In this document: positions 5,870 through 14,144 of the stretch, piece by piece
Position numbering within the stretch: the first letter of the stretch is position 1
How the letters are laid out: each line of letters begins with the position of its first letter
NCBI GenBank assembly: GCA_003241285.1
Contig: QFOT01000034.1
Location: 1 to 16,341 of the forward strand
Origin: Micavibrio aeruginosavorus
Lineage (GTDB): Bacteria > Pseudomonadota > Alphaproteobacteria > Micavibrionales > Micavibrionaceae
DNA: 16,341 nucleotides
Reading direction: 5' to 3'
Position numbers and translations under genes: made by a program
Notes under the pieces: model-generated
Database searches by the model: none
Told to the model about the DNA's origin: nothing
Seen by the model: the letters and a program-made list of their open reading frames with translations, nothing else

Positions 5870-8800
5870 GTGCACCAGAGTATCAGACATTTCAAGACGC
5901 TTATCGAGATTTGCGCGGCGATTTTAGCCGTTCTGCTCCTGATCGGCTCGTTGGGCGTTTTTTATGCCTTCTGGCATTTAAGCAAAGGCCCTGTCGATAT
6001 CAGCTGGGCCGAGCCTTACGTGCAACGGGCGCTGGGCGGCGATAAAGAGGGAGTGGACGTCAAAGTCAAGGGAATGGTGGCTGAATGGAAAAGCCTCGAT
6101 TCTCCCCTGACGCTGGGCGTGGCGGATTTATCAGTGGTCCAAGGCGGCGGCGAAGTATTCAGCGTTTCCCAGGTAGGTATCCAGGTCGACAAAGCGCCGC
6201 TTCTGCTTGGCATCGTTTCACTCGAAAGCATTTTCATTCAAAGTCCGGTTATACGCCTCGAAAAAAGCACAGACGGGAAAATATCTTTCCTGATCGCAAA
6301 TAATGAAGCCGCGCCGGAAACGGAACGGACGCCGATGAGTTCGCAGGAACTTGGTGACAGTCTTTTCCTTGGTGGCTTGCTGAGCGACACGTCACGTCTG
6401 CCGCTTTCAAAACTGAGAGCTTTCGTCATCAAGGACGCAACGATATCTATCGATGACAAAGCGCAGAACAAAGTCTTTAATCTTCCATCGGCGGATGTGA
6501 CTGTTCAGCGGGAAGAAAACGACGTCAATATGGTTCTCAGCTATTCAGGCGGCGATGGTCATGAATCCAAGATCAATGCCGTCATAACGCGCAAGAATTT
6601 CAGGGACAGCATCCAGTTTACCTTGAATATGGACGATATCGACGCCGGTCTTTGGGCGCTGAACCTGCCGAGCCTGCCGGGGCTTATGAAAGAGAGCTAT
6701 ATTTTTGACGGCAGCCTGACAGGGCATTTCGATCTTGAATGGAATTTGCAAAGCATCGATGGCAAAATCACGACGTCGCAAGGCGGCAAGATCCAGCAAA
6801 GCTTTGACATCTCCGGCAACAGGAATCCGCAAACGGGAATTATCCCGGTCGAGCTGCAACTGCCTGAAATCGGCATCGACCAGATTGCCTCTGTCTGGCC
6901 CGAAGGGATGGAAGATCTCGGGGTCACGGTTTGGTTTACCGAAAAATTGTCCAAAGGCATCATCAAAAATCTATCCGTTGTTTTGCCGTTTAAAAACGAA
7001 AACGGCAAATGGAGTATGGCAGGGGACGTATCGGGAGAATTCGATTACGAGAATTTGACCTGTGATTATCGTGCGCCACTGTATCCACTGTCAGAAGGAT
7101 ACGGCCGCGCGACGATCAAGGATAATACGCTGACTATTCTGGTCGACCGTGCCAAATTAAAGGATATGGATGTCAGTAATGGCTCCGTGATTATCAGCCA
7201 CCTTGTGTCGGACCATGCCGGTCAGGCGGAAGTGAAGCTAAATCTTAAAGGTCCTCTGAAGACGGCTTTCGATTATATTGCCCTGGAGCCGATCAGCCTT
7301 GGCGAAAAGCTGAAAATGGATCGCAGCAAAGTCGAAGGCAAAGGCGATATCAATGTCACGGTTACCTTTCCAACGATTGCGGATTTACCCGCCGATCAGG
7401 TCGTGGCGAATGTCGATGCTACGCTGACCGATACGAAACTGCCGGGCATCGTCAAAGGCATGGACCTCTCGGGCGGGCCTTTGAAACTCAAAGTGGAAAA
7501 AGGTGCGTTCGACATTTCCGGTAATGGCGCGCTCCAAGGAACGCCGATGGAATTCAGTTATTCTGAGTACCTTAATACAGAAAACGCTCCCTACGCCGCT
7601 TCGGTCAAAGCGAAATTAGTTACCGACGATGCCATGCGCCGGAAATTCGGCATTGATTTATCAGAATATGTAAGCGGCAAAGCGGCTATCGACCTGAACT
7701 ATGTAGAAAAAACCAACGGCACGACAGATATCGATATTAAGGCCGATCTGACGCAGGGGCAGACTTTCGTCAAGCCGCTCAATTATATCAAAAAAGAGGG
7801 TGTGGCCGGGAATGCAACAGCCAAATTACATTTGAAAGGCGACACGATCCAAAAGGTCAGCGATCTGAATGTCACGATCGGGCCCGATCATGCTAAAAGC
7901 GGACAATTAATTTTTGGCATGCTGGGGAAAGAGAATAATGTCATCTCTGCCAGCTTTGAAAAGATAAAGCTCGGTGAGAATGATCTTAAACTAAGGATCG
8001 AACAGACGGTTTCGGTGATGAAAGTCATTGCGGAAGGGGCCTCGCTGGATGCACGCGCATTTCTCGGCAAAAGCGATGCTGGTGAAAAACGCAGCCGCGA
8101 TGTCGATGTGAACGTCAAAGCCGGTTCCATGCGCATGGGCGATGGGGCGGAGCAGGTGTTAAAGAATGTTACCATGCAGACATTAGTCAATCCGGCTGGG
8201 GAAGTAAAAAGGCTGGATTTGAAATCCAAGGCGGGAAATGGCGATTTTTCCATTAATCTTTCACCGAGCAGCAAGGGAGTCATGAATTTGCGCATGGATT
8301 CCAACGATGCGGGAGCGGCACTTAAATCCATCGGCGCCTATTCGAATATGGTCGGCGGGAATTTAAGTCTTTCTGGTGCGCAAATGCAGGGCGGTAAGAT
8401 TAACGATATCCAGGGCGCAGCGGTGATTGAGAATTTTAAAGTCGTCAAAGCGCCCGCGCTGGCGAAATTGATCGGCGCATTCAGCATTACAGGCCTCCCC
8501 GAACTTTTGGCCAATGACGGTATTTCCTTCAGTAAATTGAAATCGAATTTCATTTGGCGGCAGACGAAGCGGGGAGATCGCATTATCAATCTCTATGACG
8601 GCGCGACCAGCGGTGGTTCGGTTGGCCTAACCTTTGGCGGCGTTATTAATCAGACGAAAGACACGCTCGATTTAAGCGGGACGTTCGTGCCGATCTCGCA
8701 GATTAACAAAGTTGTCAGCTCCATTCCGATTGTCGGGCAGCTTTTAACGGGCGGAAAAAACGGCGGTATTATTGCGGCGACCTATTCTCTTAAAGGCCCG

Positions 8801-8962
8801 TCCAGCGATCCGAAGGTCATGGTCAATCCATTATCCGTCCTGGCGCCGGGCTTCCTGCGCTCGATCCTGTTCGAAGGGGGGCTGAACTCGGGCCGGGATG
8901 AGAAGCCTATCGTGCCGAGAAATAGAAAGACTGCGCCAGCCAAGCCGGCGGGAAATAACTAA
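5870..8962 (+). CDS. AsmA/YhdP-like membrane-anchored protein (DUF3971/AsmA-like C-terminal region)
   Basis: This is a 1030-residue protein with one N-terminal membrane helix (about residues 11-35) and a very long periplasmic beta-rich body. The start resembles the DUF3971 N-terminal region: WAEPYVQRAL, then a strand ladder with VSQVGIQVDKAPLLLG and IFIQSPVIRLEK. The final 200 residues match the AsmA-like C-terminal module of YhdP: KAPALAKLIGAFSITGLPELL, GGSVGLTFGG, LDLSGTFVPISQIN, PIVGQLLTGG, and SLKGPSSDPKVMVNPLSVL. YhdP/TamB/AsmA proteins are thought to form hydrophobic grooves that bridge inner and outer membranes and move phospholipid. GTG at 5870 is the first possible start: an in-frame TAA sits directly before it, and the next Met is well past the membrane helix. 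No good Shine-Dalgarno is visible. The Pro/Lys-rich tail ends 20 bp before a hairpin. Confidence 0.87.
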   Translation: MHQSIRHFKTLIEICAAILAVLLLIGSLGVFYAFWHLSKGPVDISWAEPYVQRALGGDKEGVDVKVKGMVAEWKSLDSPLTLGVADLSVVQGGGEVFSVSQVGIQVDKAPLLLGIVSLESIFIQSPVIRLEKSTDGKISFLIANNEAAPETERTPMSSQELGDSLFLGGLLSDTSRLPLSKLRAFVIKDATISIDDKAQNKVFNLPSADVTVQREENDVNMVLSYSGGDGHESKINAVITRKNFRDSIQFTLNMDDIDAGLWALNLPSLPGLMKESYIFDGSLTGHFDLEWNLQSIDGKITTSQGGKIQQSFDISGNRNPQTGIIPVELQLPEIGIDQIASVWPEGMEDLGVTVWFTEKLSKGIIKNLSVVLPFKNENGKWSMAGDVSGEFDYENLTCDYRAPLYPLSEGYGRATIKDNTLTILVDRAKLKDMDVSNGSVIISHLVSDHAGQAEVKLNLKGPLKTAFDYIALEPISLGEKLKMDRSKVEGKGDINVTVTFPTIADLPADQVVANVDATLTDTKLPGIVKGMDLSGGPLKLKVEKGAFDISGNGALQGTPMEFSYSEYLNTENAPYAASVKAKLVTDDAMRRKFGIDLSEYVSGKAAIDLNYVEKTNGTTDIDIKADLTQGQTFVKPLNYIKKEGVAGNATAKLHLKGDTIQKVSDLNVTIGPDHAKSGQLIFGMLGKENNVISASFEKIKLGENDLKLRIEQTVSVMKVIAEGASLDARAFLGKSDAGEKRSRDVDVNVKAGSMRMGDGAEQVLKNVTMQTLVNPAGEVKRLDLKSKAGNGDFSINLSPSSKGVMNLRMDSNDAGAALKSIGAYSNMVGGNLSLSGAQMQGGKINDIQGAAVIENFKVVKAPALAKLIGAFSITGLPELLANDGISFSKLKSNFIWRQTKRGDRIINLYDGATSGGSVGLTFGGVINQTKDTLDLSGTFVPISQINKVVSSIPIVGQLLTGGKNGGIIAATYSLKGPSSDPKVMVNPLSVLAPGFLRSILFEGGLNSGRDEKPIVPRNRKTAPAKPAGNN

Positions 8963-8982
8963 AGATACTTACAGTGTCTTTG

Positions 8983-9038
8983 CCGCAAAAGCGGGGATCT
9001 AGACTTGATGCTTAAACTAGATCCCCGCTTTCGCGGGG
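8983..9038. repeat. Inverted pair of REP-like elements forming a long hairpin
   Basis: AAAGCGGGGATCTAG (8988-9002) is the exact inverse of CTAGATCCCCGCTTT (9017-9031), with a 14-base loop. After one A/C mismatch the pairing continues for four more bases (8983-8986 with 9033-9036). The right arm is itself a small palindrome, CCCCGC-TTTC-GCGGGG (9023-9038), and the left arm is a degenerate copy of it (CCGC-AAAA-GCGG, 8983-8994). The element therefore looks like two head-to-head copies of a REP-like palindrome of the GATCCCCGCTTTCGCGGGGA type. It lies between the convergent AsmA-like gene and tyrS and could end both transcripts, but neither side has a strong T-run. Confidence 0.7.
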
Positions 9039-9050
9039 AAAACAATCTAG

Positions 9051-10301
9051 TTATTTTAGTTTTACCAGCACGTGTTTTTTCTTGCCCGATGATAATTTAA
9101 TATAGCCATCTTCAGTCAAGTCATCAGCCGTTACTTTAAAGGCGGCGTCAGATATAGCCTTATCATTTATACGTGCGCCGCCGCCTTGGATGAGGCGTTT
9201 AGCATCGCCGTTTGATTCCGCAAAGCCAGCCTGCTTGAATAGATCGATGACGACTATGCCGTTTTTAAGTTCGCTTTTCGCAATTTCAATCGTTGGTAAA
9301 TTGGTGCTTGCGGTTCCTTGTTCAAATGTCTGGCGCGCGGTTTCAGCTGCAGATATAGCAGATTCTTCCCCATGGCAAAGTTTGGTAGCTTCAAAGGCCA
9401 GAATTTTTTTGGCTTCGTTTATCTCCGCGCCTTGAAGTTTTTCCAGTTTTGAAATTTCGTCGAGCGGCAAAGTTGTGAAAACTTTGAGCATGCGGATAAC
9501 GTCATTATCTTCAACATTGCGCCAGTATTGCCAGTAGTCATACGGGCTGAACATATCAGCGTTGAGCCATACCGCGCCGCCTTCTGTCTTACCCATTTTT
9601 GCGCCGGACGCGGTTGTCAATAAAGGCGCGGTGAGGCCAAACAGTTCCGCATTGTCCTTACGGCGTCCAAGTTCAACGCCGTTGATGATGTTGCCCCATT
9701 GATCGGAACCGCCCATTTGCAAGACGGTTCCATATCTACGGTGAAGTTCGAGGAAATCATATCCTTGCAATATCATGTAATTGAATTCTATGAACGTCAT
9801 CGGTAATTCGCGCTCAAGGCGCATTCTGACAGAGTCAAAAGTCAGCATGCGGTTGATAGTGAAATGCATGCCAATGTCGCGAAGGAAGCCAATGTAATCG
9901 AGTTCTTTCAGCCAGTCATAGTTATTAACCATGATGGCGTCTGTTTTGCCATCGCCGTATTTCAGAAATCTTGAGAAAACTGTTTTGATGCCTTCAATAT
10001 TTTTGCTGATCTCATCAGGCGTCAGCAAGGGGCGAGTTTTATCTTTCAATGTCGGGTCAGGAATAAGAGCTGTGCCACCGCCCATCAGGCTGATAGGCTT
10101 ATGTCCGGCTTGTTGAAACCAGTGGAGCATCATGATCGTATATAAATGCCCGACATGAAGGCTGGTGCCTGTCGGATCGTAGCCGATATAAGCGCTCTGG
10201 ACGCCTTGGGTGAGTTTCTGGTCGAGCCCGGCAAGGTCGCTGCCCTGATGGATAAAGCCCCGGCTCTCTAGTATGTTCAGGAAATCTGATTTATAAGTCA
10301 T
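9051..10301 (-). CDS. tyrS: Tyrosine--tRNA ligase
   Basis: This 416-residue class Ic synthetase charges tRNA-Tyr. YDPTGTSLHVGH (residues 41-52) holds the HIGH-type motif. Tyrosine-site residues follow in YMILQGYDFLEL (175-186) and MGGSDQWGNI (196-205). AKMGKTEGGAVWL (234-246) is the KMSKS-type loop. The last 70 or so residues form an S4 RNA-binding domain (AKRLIQGGGARIND through HVLVKLK). The loop after MGGGT reads ALIPDPTLK, where many relatives have a GDPS-type sequence; this may be lineage variation. The ATG at 10299-10301 has GAG upstream as a weak ribosome binding site. It is divergent from anmK across 38 bp, and its 3' end faces the REP-like hairpin. Confidence 0.97.
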   Translation of the reverse strand: MTYKSDFLNILESRGFIHQGSDLAGLDQKLTQGVQSAYIGYDPTGTSLHVGHLYTIMMLHWFQQAGHKPISLMGGGTALIPDPTLKDKTRPLLTPDEISKNIEGIKTVFSRFLKYGDGKTDAIMVNNYDWLKELDYIGFLRDIGMHFTINRMLTFDSVRMRLERELPMTFIEFNYMILQGYDFLELHRRYGTVLQMGGSDQWGNIINGVELGRRKDNAELFGLTAPLLTTASGAKMGKTEGGAVWLNADMFSPYDYWQYWRNVEDNDVIRMLKVFTTLPLDEISKLEKLQGAEINEAKKILAFEATKLCHGEESAISAAETARQTFEQGTASTNLPTIEIAKSELKNGIVVIDLFKQAGFAESNGDAKRLIQGGGARINDKAISDAAFKVTADDLTEDGYIKLSSGKKKHVLVKLK

Positions 10302-10339
10302 AATATTCTCAATTTGGTTCGTAAGGGCAATAAGCTACA

Positions 10340-11497
10340 ATGAATGATCACCAAAATCCAAGGGTTTATAAGGGAGTTTATAAAGCCATCGGGCTGATGT
10401 CGGGAACGTCGCTGGACGGGGTCGATGTGGCCCTCTTGGAAACTGACGGCAAGAGCATCGTAAAGCCCGGCGCGACCCATTACGTTCCGTATCCGCCGGA
10501 GCTGAAAGACGAGGTTCGCGCCTGTTTCGGGAAGACAGTGCCGGACGATTATACAAAAACTGCGGAAGAGAAGATCACCCTCCTGCAGGCGCAGGCTGTA
10601 AAAGAATTTCTGCGCAATGAAGAATTACAGCCGGAGGATATAGATGTGATCGGCTTTCACGGCCAGACTGTTACGCATAAGCCAAAAGAAGGATTTACCT
10701 GGCAATTGGGCGCTGGCGCAATTCTGGCGCATGAAACCGGAATTAATGTCGTCGACCAGTTTCGCATCAATGATGTCAGGGAGGGCGGCGAAGGCGCACC
10801 GCTGATCCCGCTTTATCATCAGGCGTTGGCGCGGCAGAAATCGAATTTATTCCCAGTCGTGTTTTTGAATATCGGCGGCGTGTCGAATGTCACGTGGATC
10901 GGCGAGAGTGAAGACGATATTCTGGCGTTCGATACGGGCCCCGGCAATGCGCTGATGGATGATTTCATGAAACAGAATTTCGAGCAGTCTTATGATTTCG
11001 CCGGGGAGAAGGCGAAAACCGGAACTGCGGATGAAGCATTGTTGAGAAAATGGATGACAAGCGATTATCTGGAGAGGTCGCCGCCGAAATCTCTGGACCG
11101 CGGCTTTCTTCCTGCCAAGGGTAAAAAGATAAACGCGGACATGAATGTCTGGGATATATCGGGTGTCTGGCATTTGTCACCGGAAGATGCGATGGCGACG
11201 CTTTCTGCGTTTACGGCTGAAACGATTGCCGCATCCCGTGACCATTTTCCGGCGCTCGCCAAGGCCTGGTATGTCTGTGGCGGCGGGCGGCATAATGAGT
11301 TCCTGATGACGTTACTTTCGGCAAAAATGGATGTATCCGTCAGAAGTATCAACGAGCTGGGTTATGATGGGGACTCAATCGAGGCGGAGGGTTTCGCCTA
11401 TCTTGCCGTGCGGCATTTGCTGGATCTGCCTTTAAGTTTGCCGACAACGACAGGCGTAAAAACGCCTTGCAAGGGCGGAACTCTGCATAAAGCTTAG
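10340..11497 (+). CDS. anmK: Anhydro-N-acetylmuramic acid kinase
   Basis: AnmK opens and phosphorylates 1,6-anhydro-MurNAc with ATP to give MurNAc 6-phosphate, a cytoplasmic step of peptidoglycan recycling. Family motifs appear in order: GLMSGTSLDGVDVA (residues 18-31), GFHGQTVTH, VVDQFRINDVREGGEGAPLIP, FLNIGGVSNVTWI, AFDTGPGNALMDD and YVCGGGRHN, with the ASKHA kinase fold throughout. Its 385 residues are a normal length. The ATG has GTAAGGG about 13 bases upstream, a rather long spacing. It shares a short divergent region with tyrS. Its TAG stop overlaps the stop of the convergent parA gene by four bases. The substrate would come from lytic transglycosylases such as the family encoded at 13200-14144. 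Confidence 0.96.
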   Translation: MNDHQNPRVYKGVYKAIGLMSGTSLDGVDVALLETDGKSIVKPGATHYVPYPPELKDEVRACFGKTVPDDYTKTAEEKITLLQAQAVKEFLRNEELQPEDIDVIGFHGQTVTHKPKEGFTWQLGAGAILAHETGINVVDQFRINDVREGGEGAPLIPLYHQALARQKSNLFPVVFLNIGGVSNVTWIGESEDDILAFDTGPGNALMDDFMKQNFEQSYDFAGEKAKTGTADEALLRKWMTSDYLERSPPKSLDRGFLPAKGKKINADMNVWDISGVWHLSPEDAMATLSAFTAETIAASRDHFPALAKAWYVCGGGRHNEFLMTLLSAKMDVSVRSINELGYDGDSIEAEGFAYLAVRHLLDLPLSLPTTTGVKTPCKGGTLHKA

Positions 11498-12156
11498 GCT
11501 GCTTTCGTTATTGGTTTTTGTTTTTGAATCTCGTTTATCAAGCCCCGAATTTCATCCGCGGCGGTGGAGCGCGGTTCGTATTCTACAACGCCGAGCCCCA
11601 TCATAATCGACGCGGCGAATGAAACGCGGTTGCCAAGCGCTTGATGCGACACTGGAATGCCCATGCCTTCCAGTTTGTCCATGATCATGACGTTGAGTTT
11701 CGATTTCGACGGTACGCGGTTGAGCACAATCAATAACGATTTCTTATCGGCCAGCACAAGTTTCAATGTCGGCGCGCAGGCCCATATATCAAGCGGTGAG
11801 GGCTGAACGGGAATAAGAACAAGATCTGCCATACGAATGGAAATGCTGCTTTCGCTCTCCGCATGCGGCGGCGTATCGATGATCACATAATCATATTGGT
11901 CACGATAGGCGGCGAGATCTTTCATCAACCGCCAGCCCTGAAGTTTCGCATGATGAATTTTATTCTTATCGCCGAGAGTTTGCTCTCTCGCCTTGAACCA
12001 TTCCGTGCTCGAGCCTTGCGGATCAAGATCGAGCAAGAGTATATTCGTGCCTGAACAGGATAGCGCCGCCGCTATTTGCGTCGACAAAGTGGTTTTTCCT
12101 GCGCCGCCTTTATGCTGCGCGATGGTGATTATTTTTCCTTTTGATCCTTGGGACAT
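11494..12156 (-). CDS. Orphan ParA/MinD-family ATPase
   Basis: This 220-residue protein has the deviant Walker A motif of ParA-type ATPases, KGGAGKT (residues 16-22, signature K16 and P-loop K21), LDLDPQGSSTEW (42-53) and Walker B VIIDTPPH (91-98). RMADLVLIPVQPSPLDIWA is the segment usual in single-domain ParA homologues. These dimerise on ATP and bind DNA nonspecifically to position cargo. No parB gene or parS-like site is visible, so this is not the chromosomal ParAB pair, which normally sits near the origin with gidAB. Orphan copies of this type occur in many alphaproteobacteria, often with unknown cargo. The gene is divergent from sua5/tsaC and has no Shine-Dalgarno. A promoter six bases before the ATG suggests a leaderless mRNA. 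Confidence 0.88.
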   Translation of the reverse strand: MSQGSKGKIITIAQHKGGAGKTTLSTQIAAALSCSGTNILLLDLDPQGSSTEWFKAREQTLGDKNKIHHAKLQGWRLMKDLAAYRDQYDYVIIDTPPHAESESSISIRMADLVLIPVQPSPLDIWACAPTLKLVLADKKSLLIVLNRVPSKSKLNVMIMDKLEGMGIPVSHQALGNRVSFAASIMMGLGVVEYEPRSTAADEIRGLINEIQKQKPITKAA

Positions 12157-12162
12157 AGGCTG

Positions 12163-12191
12163 ACCATAAAGGAAGGGCTTTTCTTTTTCAA
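12163..12191 (-). promoter_or_regulatory. Candidate leaderless promoter of the orphan parA
   Basis: On the minus strand TTGAAA (12186-12191) and TATGGT (12163-12168) are separated by exactly 17 bases, and the ATG at 12154-12156 begins six bases after the -10. This would place the transcription start at or beside the A of the start codon. No Shine-Dalgarno is found in the six intervening bases. Confidence 0.4.
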
Positions 12192-12213
12192 TAATATCCG
12201 TATTTTGGCCCTT

Positions 12214-13203
12214 ATGACACGCATTTTACCTGCTACAAACCAATCGTTAACCGAGGCCGCGCAAATGATCCGCGACGGCGAACTGGTCGCGTTTCCAACG
12301 GAAACGGTTTACGGACTTGGCGCCAATGCTCTGGACGGTAAAGCGGTGGCTAAAATTTTCGCGGCCAAAGGCCGCCCGAGCTTTAACCCGATCATAGCGC
12401 ATGGCGCGAATGTCGATATGCTCAAAGAGCATGCGCTCTTCGATGAGCGCGCTTTGGCGTTGGTCGATAAATTCTGGCCGGGGCCGCTGACGCTCATTCT
12501 GCCGCGGCGAGAAAATTCAATGATCAGCGAGCTGGTGACGGCCGGGCTGCCGACAATTGCCGTGCGCGTACCGGCGCATCCGACGGCCTTGCAACTCATC
12601 GAGGAAGCGGGCGTGCCGATTGCGGCTCCTAGTGCCAACAGATCGGGTCAGTTATCCCCGACTTCGCCGCATCACGTGTCAGATAGTCTGGGAGATGCGG
12701 TACAGTTTATTCTGGCGGGCGGTAATGCAAAATTCGGTCTTGAATCGACAGTGCTGGATTTAAGCGGAGATAAGCCTGTCATCCTCAGGCCGGGCGCGAT
12801 AACGGCGGAGGATATCGCAGAAGTTTTGGGTGAGAAGATTTCCTATGAATTCGATATCAAGGAGCATGCCCCCAAATCACCGGGGCAGCTTTTAAAGCAT
12901 TACGCACCGAATATTCCGATCCGCCTGAAAGCCGTCGATGTTGAAGATGGCGAAGCTTTGCTGGCTTTCGGATCGGTAAAATTCATGGGCCTGAAAAATG
13001 GCGGTTTTGCCAAGGATATGCCAAACGAGTCATTTCGAAATTTAAGCGAGAAGGGCGATCTTTTCGAAGCCGCAGCCAATTTATTCGCTTATTTGAAACA
13101 ACTCGATGGACACGGTCATAAACGCATCGCGGTGATGGATATTCCAAATAAGGATATCGGGATTGCAATTAATGACAGGCTAAAACGCGCGGCGGAATCT
13201 TAA
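12214..13203 (+). CDS. tsaC: L-threonylcarbamoyladenylate synthase (Sua5/YwlC type)
   Basis: The protein makes threonylcarbamoyl-AMP from Thr, bicarbonate and ATP for t6A37 modification of ANN-decoding tRNAs. The catalytic YrdC domain spans about residues 10-200: GELVAFPTETVYGLG (22-36), KIFAAKGRPSFNP (48-59, with the KxR motif), FWPGPLTLIL, AVRVP and APSANRSGQ (138-146). A C-terminal Sua5 domain follows after HAPKSPGQLLKHYAP (218-232), so this is the longer Sua5 form of 329 residues, not the short TsaC. The frame is open upstream to a TTG at 12148, but the YrdC alignment supports the ATG at 12214; the extra 22 residues have no family counterpart. There is no Shine-Dalgarno, and TATTTT seven bases before the ATG may be a -10. 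Its stop overlaps the convergent transglycosylase gene by four bases. Confidence 0.94.
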   Translation: MTRILPATNQSLTEAAQMIRDGELVAFPTETVYGLGANALDGKAVAKIFAAKGRPSFNPIIAHGANVDMLKEHALFDERALALVDKFWPGPLTLILPRRENSMISELVTAGLPTIAVRVPAHPTALQLIEEAGVPIAAPSANRSGQLSPTSPHHVSDSLGDAVQFILAGGNAKFGLESTVLDLSGDKPVILRPGAITAEDIAEVLGEKISYEFDIKEHAPKSPGQLLKHYAPNIPIRLKAVDVEDGEALLAFGSVKFMGLKNGGFAKDMPNESFRNLSEKGDLFEAAANLFAYLKQLDGHGHKRIAVMDIPNKDIGIAINDRLKRAAES

Positions 13204-14144
13204 GCGTTATAACGGTTTGGATCATTGTGGAGTTCGGCCAGTTCCATGATCTGCATGATATCGACGGGATTTGACAGTGCGCCGGACAGGCCGCTGATCG
13301 TGCCATTTGAGGCAAGCGCCATGGCTTTCAGTTGAACGGCTTTAGGATTGGATGTTGAAAACCACGAGCCTGTATTCTCATCAAAAATATTGGCGCGGCT
13401 TGAGGTGAATGTCGGAGATCTCAACGCCGCTTTAGCGCCTTCGCTCATATAATCAGAATTATCGGCGTATTGAGTGGTCGTCGCCGCGCTGTCTGCGCCG
13501 CCGTCGAATTTCTTGTCAAAGAAAGCATAGATCTCGGACAAAGTGCGGGCTTTGCCGTTTTCTTTATAAAATACATTTTTATTCGAGCAGGCCGCGTCCA
13601 CGAAATTATTCGCGCCGATCGCATTCGGATTGTCCTGCATTTTGGACAGGAATTTAGCCGCACCGCCGGGGCCCATGAAATGAGCCATATAGAGTTCTGT
13701 CGAGCCGATTTCGCCGCCGACGGTGCTTTGGAGATATTGTTTATTATCGGCTGCGTATTCAGCCGCCATCGCCGAGGCAATCTCAGGGTTTTTGCGCAAG
13801 GCCAGAATCTGGCTTTTGACGGATTTATTGGCCACGCGCCCGTTATCGGATATCTGGTCGGCATATTTTTCCAGACCGTATTTCGCGCCGTTTTCCTTGA
13901 CCATGGCGAGCCATGTGGAATCGATAAACTGGTAAAGACCTGTCGCGGAGCTGCCTTTGGCTTTGACGTCGGTTTTAAAACTGCTCTCAACATTGGCTTG
14001 CTGAAGCAAATAGTTAAAGCCAACGCCGGTTTTAGCCGAGGCTGACTGGATGGCACTGGTAATTTTTGCCCCGGCGCGGTTCGCCAAGGCCTGAAGATCG
14101 TTACCGGAAGATGTTTTAATACCGTAATTCATGGTTTTAACCAA
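13200..14144 (-). CDS. Lytic transglycosylase SLT-domain protein without signal peptide
   Basis: This 314-residue protein has an SLT/lysozyme-like fold over about residues 38-170. QQANVESSF (49-57) carries the predicted catalytic Glu E53, and SSATGLYQFIDSTWLAMV (65-82) is the conserved goose-lysozyme-like segment. YMAHFMGPGGAAKFLSKM and ANNFVDAACSNKNVFY match a subgroup seen in alphaproteobacteria. It should cleave the MurNAc-GlcNAc bond to 1,6-anhydro products. No signal peptide is visible at the N-terminus, so export by another route (flagellar-type, for example) or a cytoplasmic or lytic role is possible. I took the TTG at 14144 because AAGGGA sits at suitable spacing (14149-14154). The ATG four codons later (14132) is the alternative. 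The C-terminal 120 residues are of low similarity to anything I know. Confidence 0.8.
   Translation of the reverse strand: MVKTMNYGIKTSSGNDLQALANRAGAKITSAIQSASAKTGVGFNYLLQQANVESSFKTDVKAKGSSATGLYQFIDSTWLAMVKENGAKYGLEKYADQISDNGRVANKSVKSQILALRKNPEIASAMAAEYAADNKQYLQSTVGGEIGSTELYMAHFMGPGGAAKFLSKMQDNPNAIGANNFVDAACSNKNVFYKENGKARTLSEIYAFFDKKFDGGADSAATTTQYADNSDYMSEGAKAALRSPTFTSSRANIFDENTGSWFSTSNPKAVQLKAMALASNGTISGLSGALSNPVDIMQIMELAELHNDPNRYNA

Noticed and set aside
11494..12156. Plasmid or integrated-element partition locus
   Set aside because: There is a single ParA without ParB, replication gene, parS-like palindrome, integrase or attachment site, and flanking genes are housekeeping.
12148..12213. 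Upstream extension of the Sua5 frame from a TTG at 12148
   Set aside because: The extra 22 residues have no counterpart before the YrdC domain, and the extension would overlap the start of parA. The ATG at 12214 gives the usual family N-terminus.
13445..14056. Long open frames of 203 residues (minus) and 191 residues (plus, 13470-14045) inside the transglycosylase gene
   Set aside because: Both lie wholly within a gene with clear domain motifs. Their translations show no family signatures and look like composition-driven shadows.
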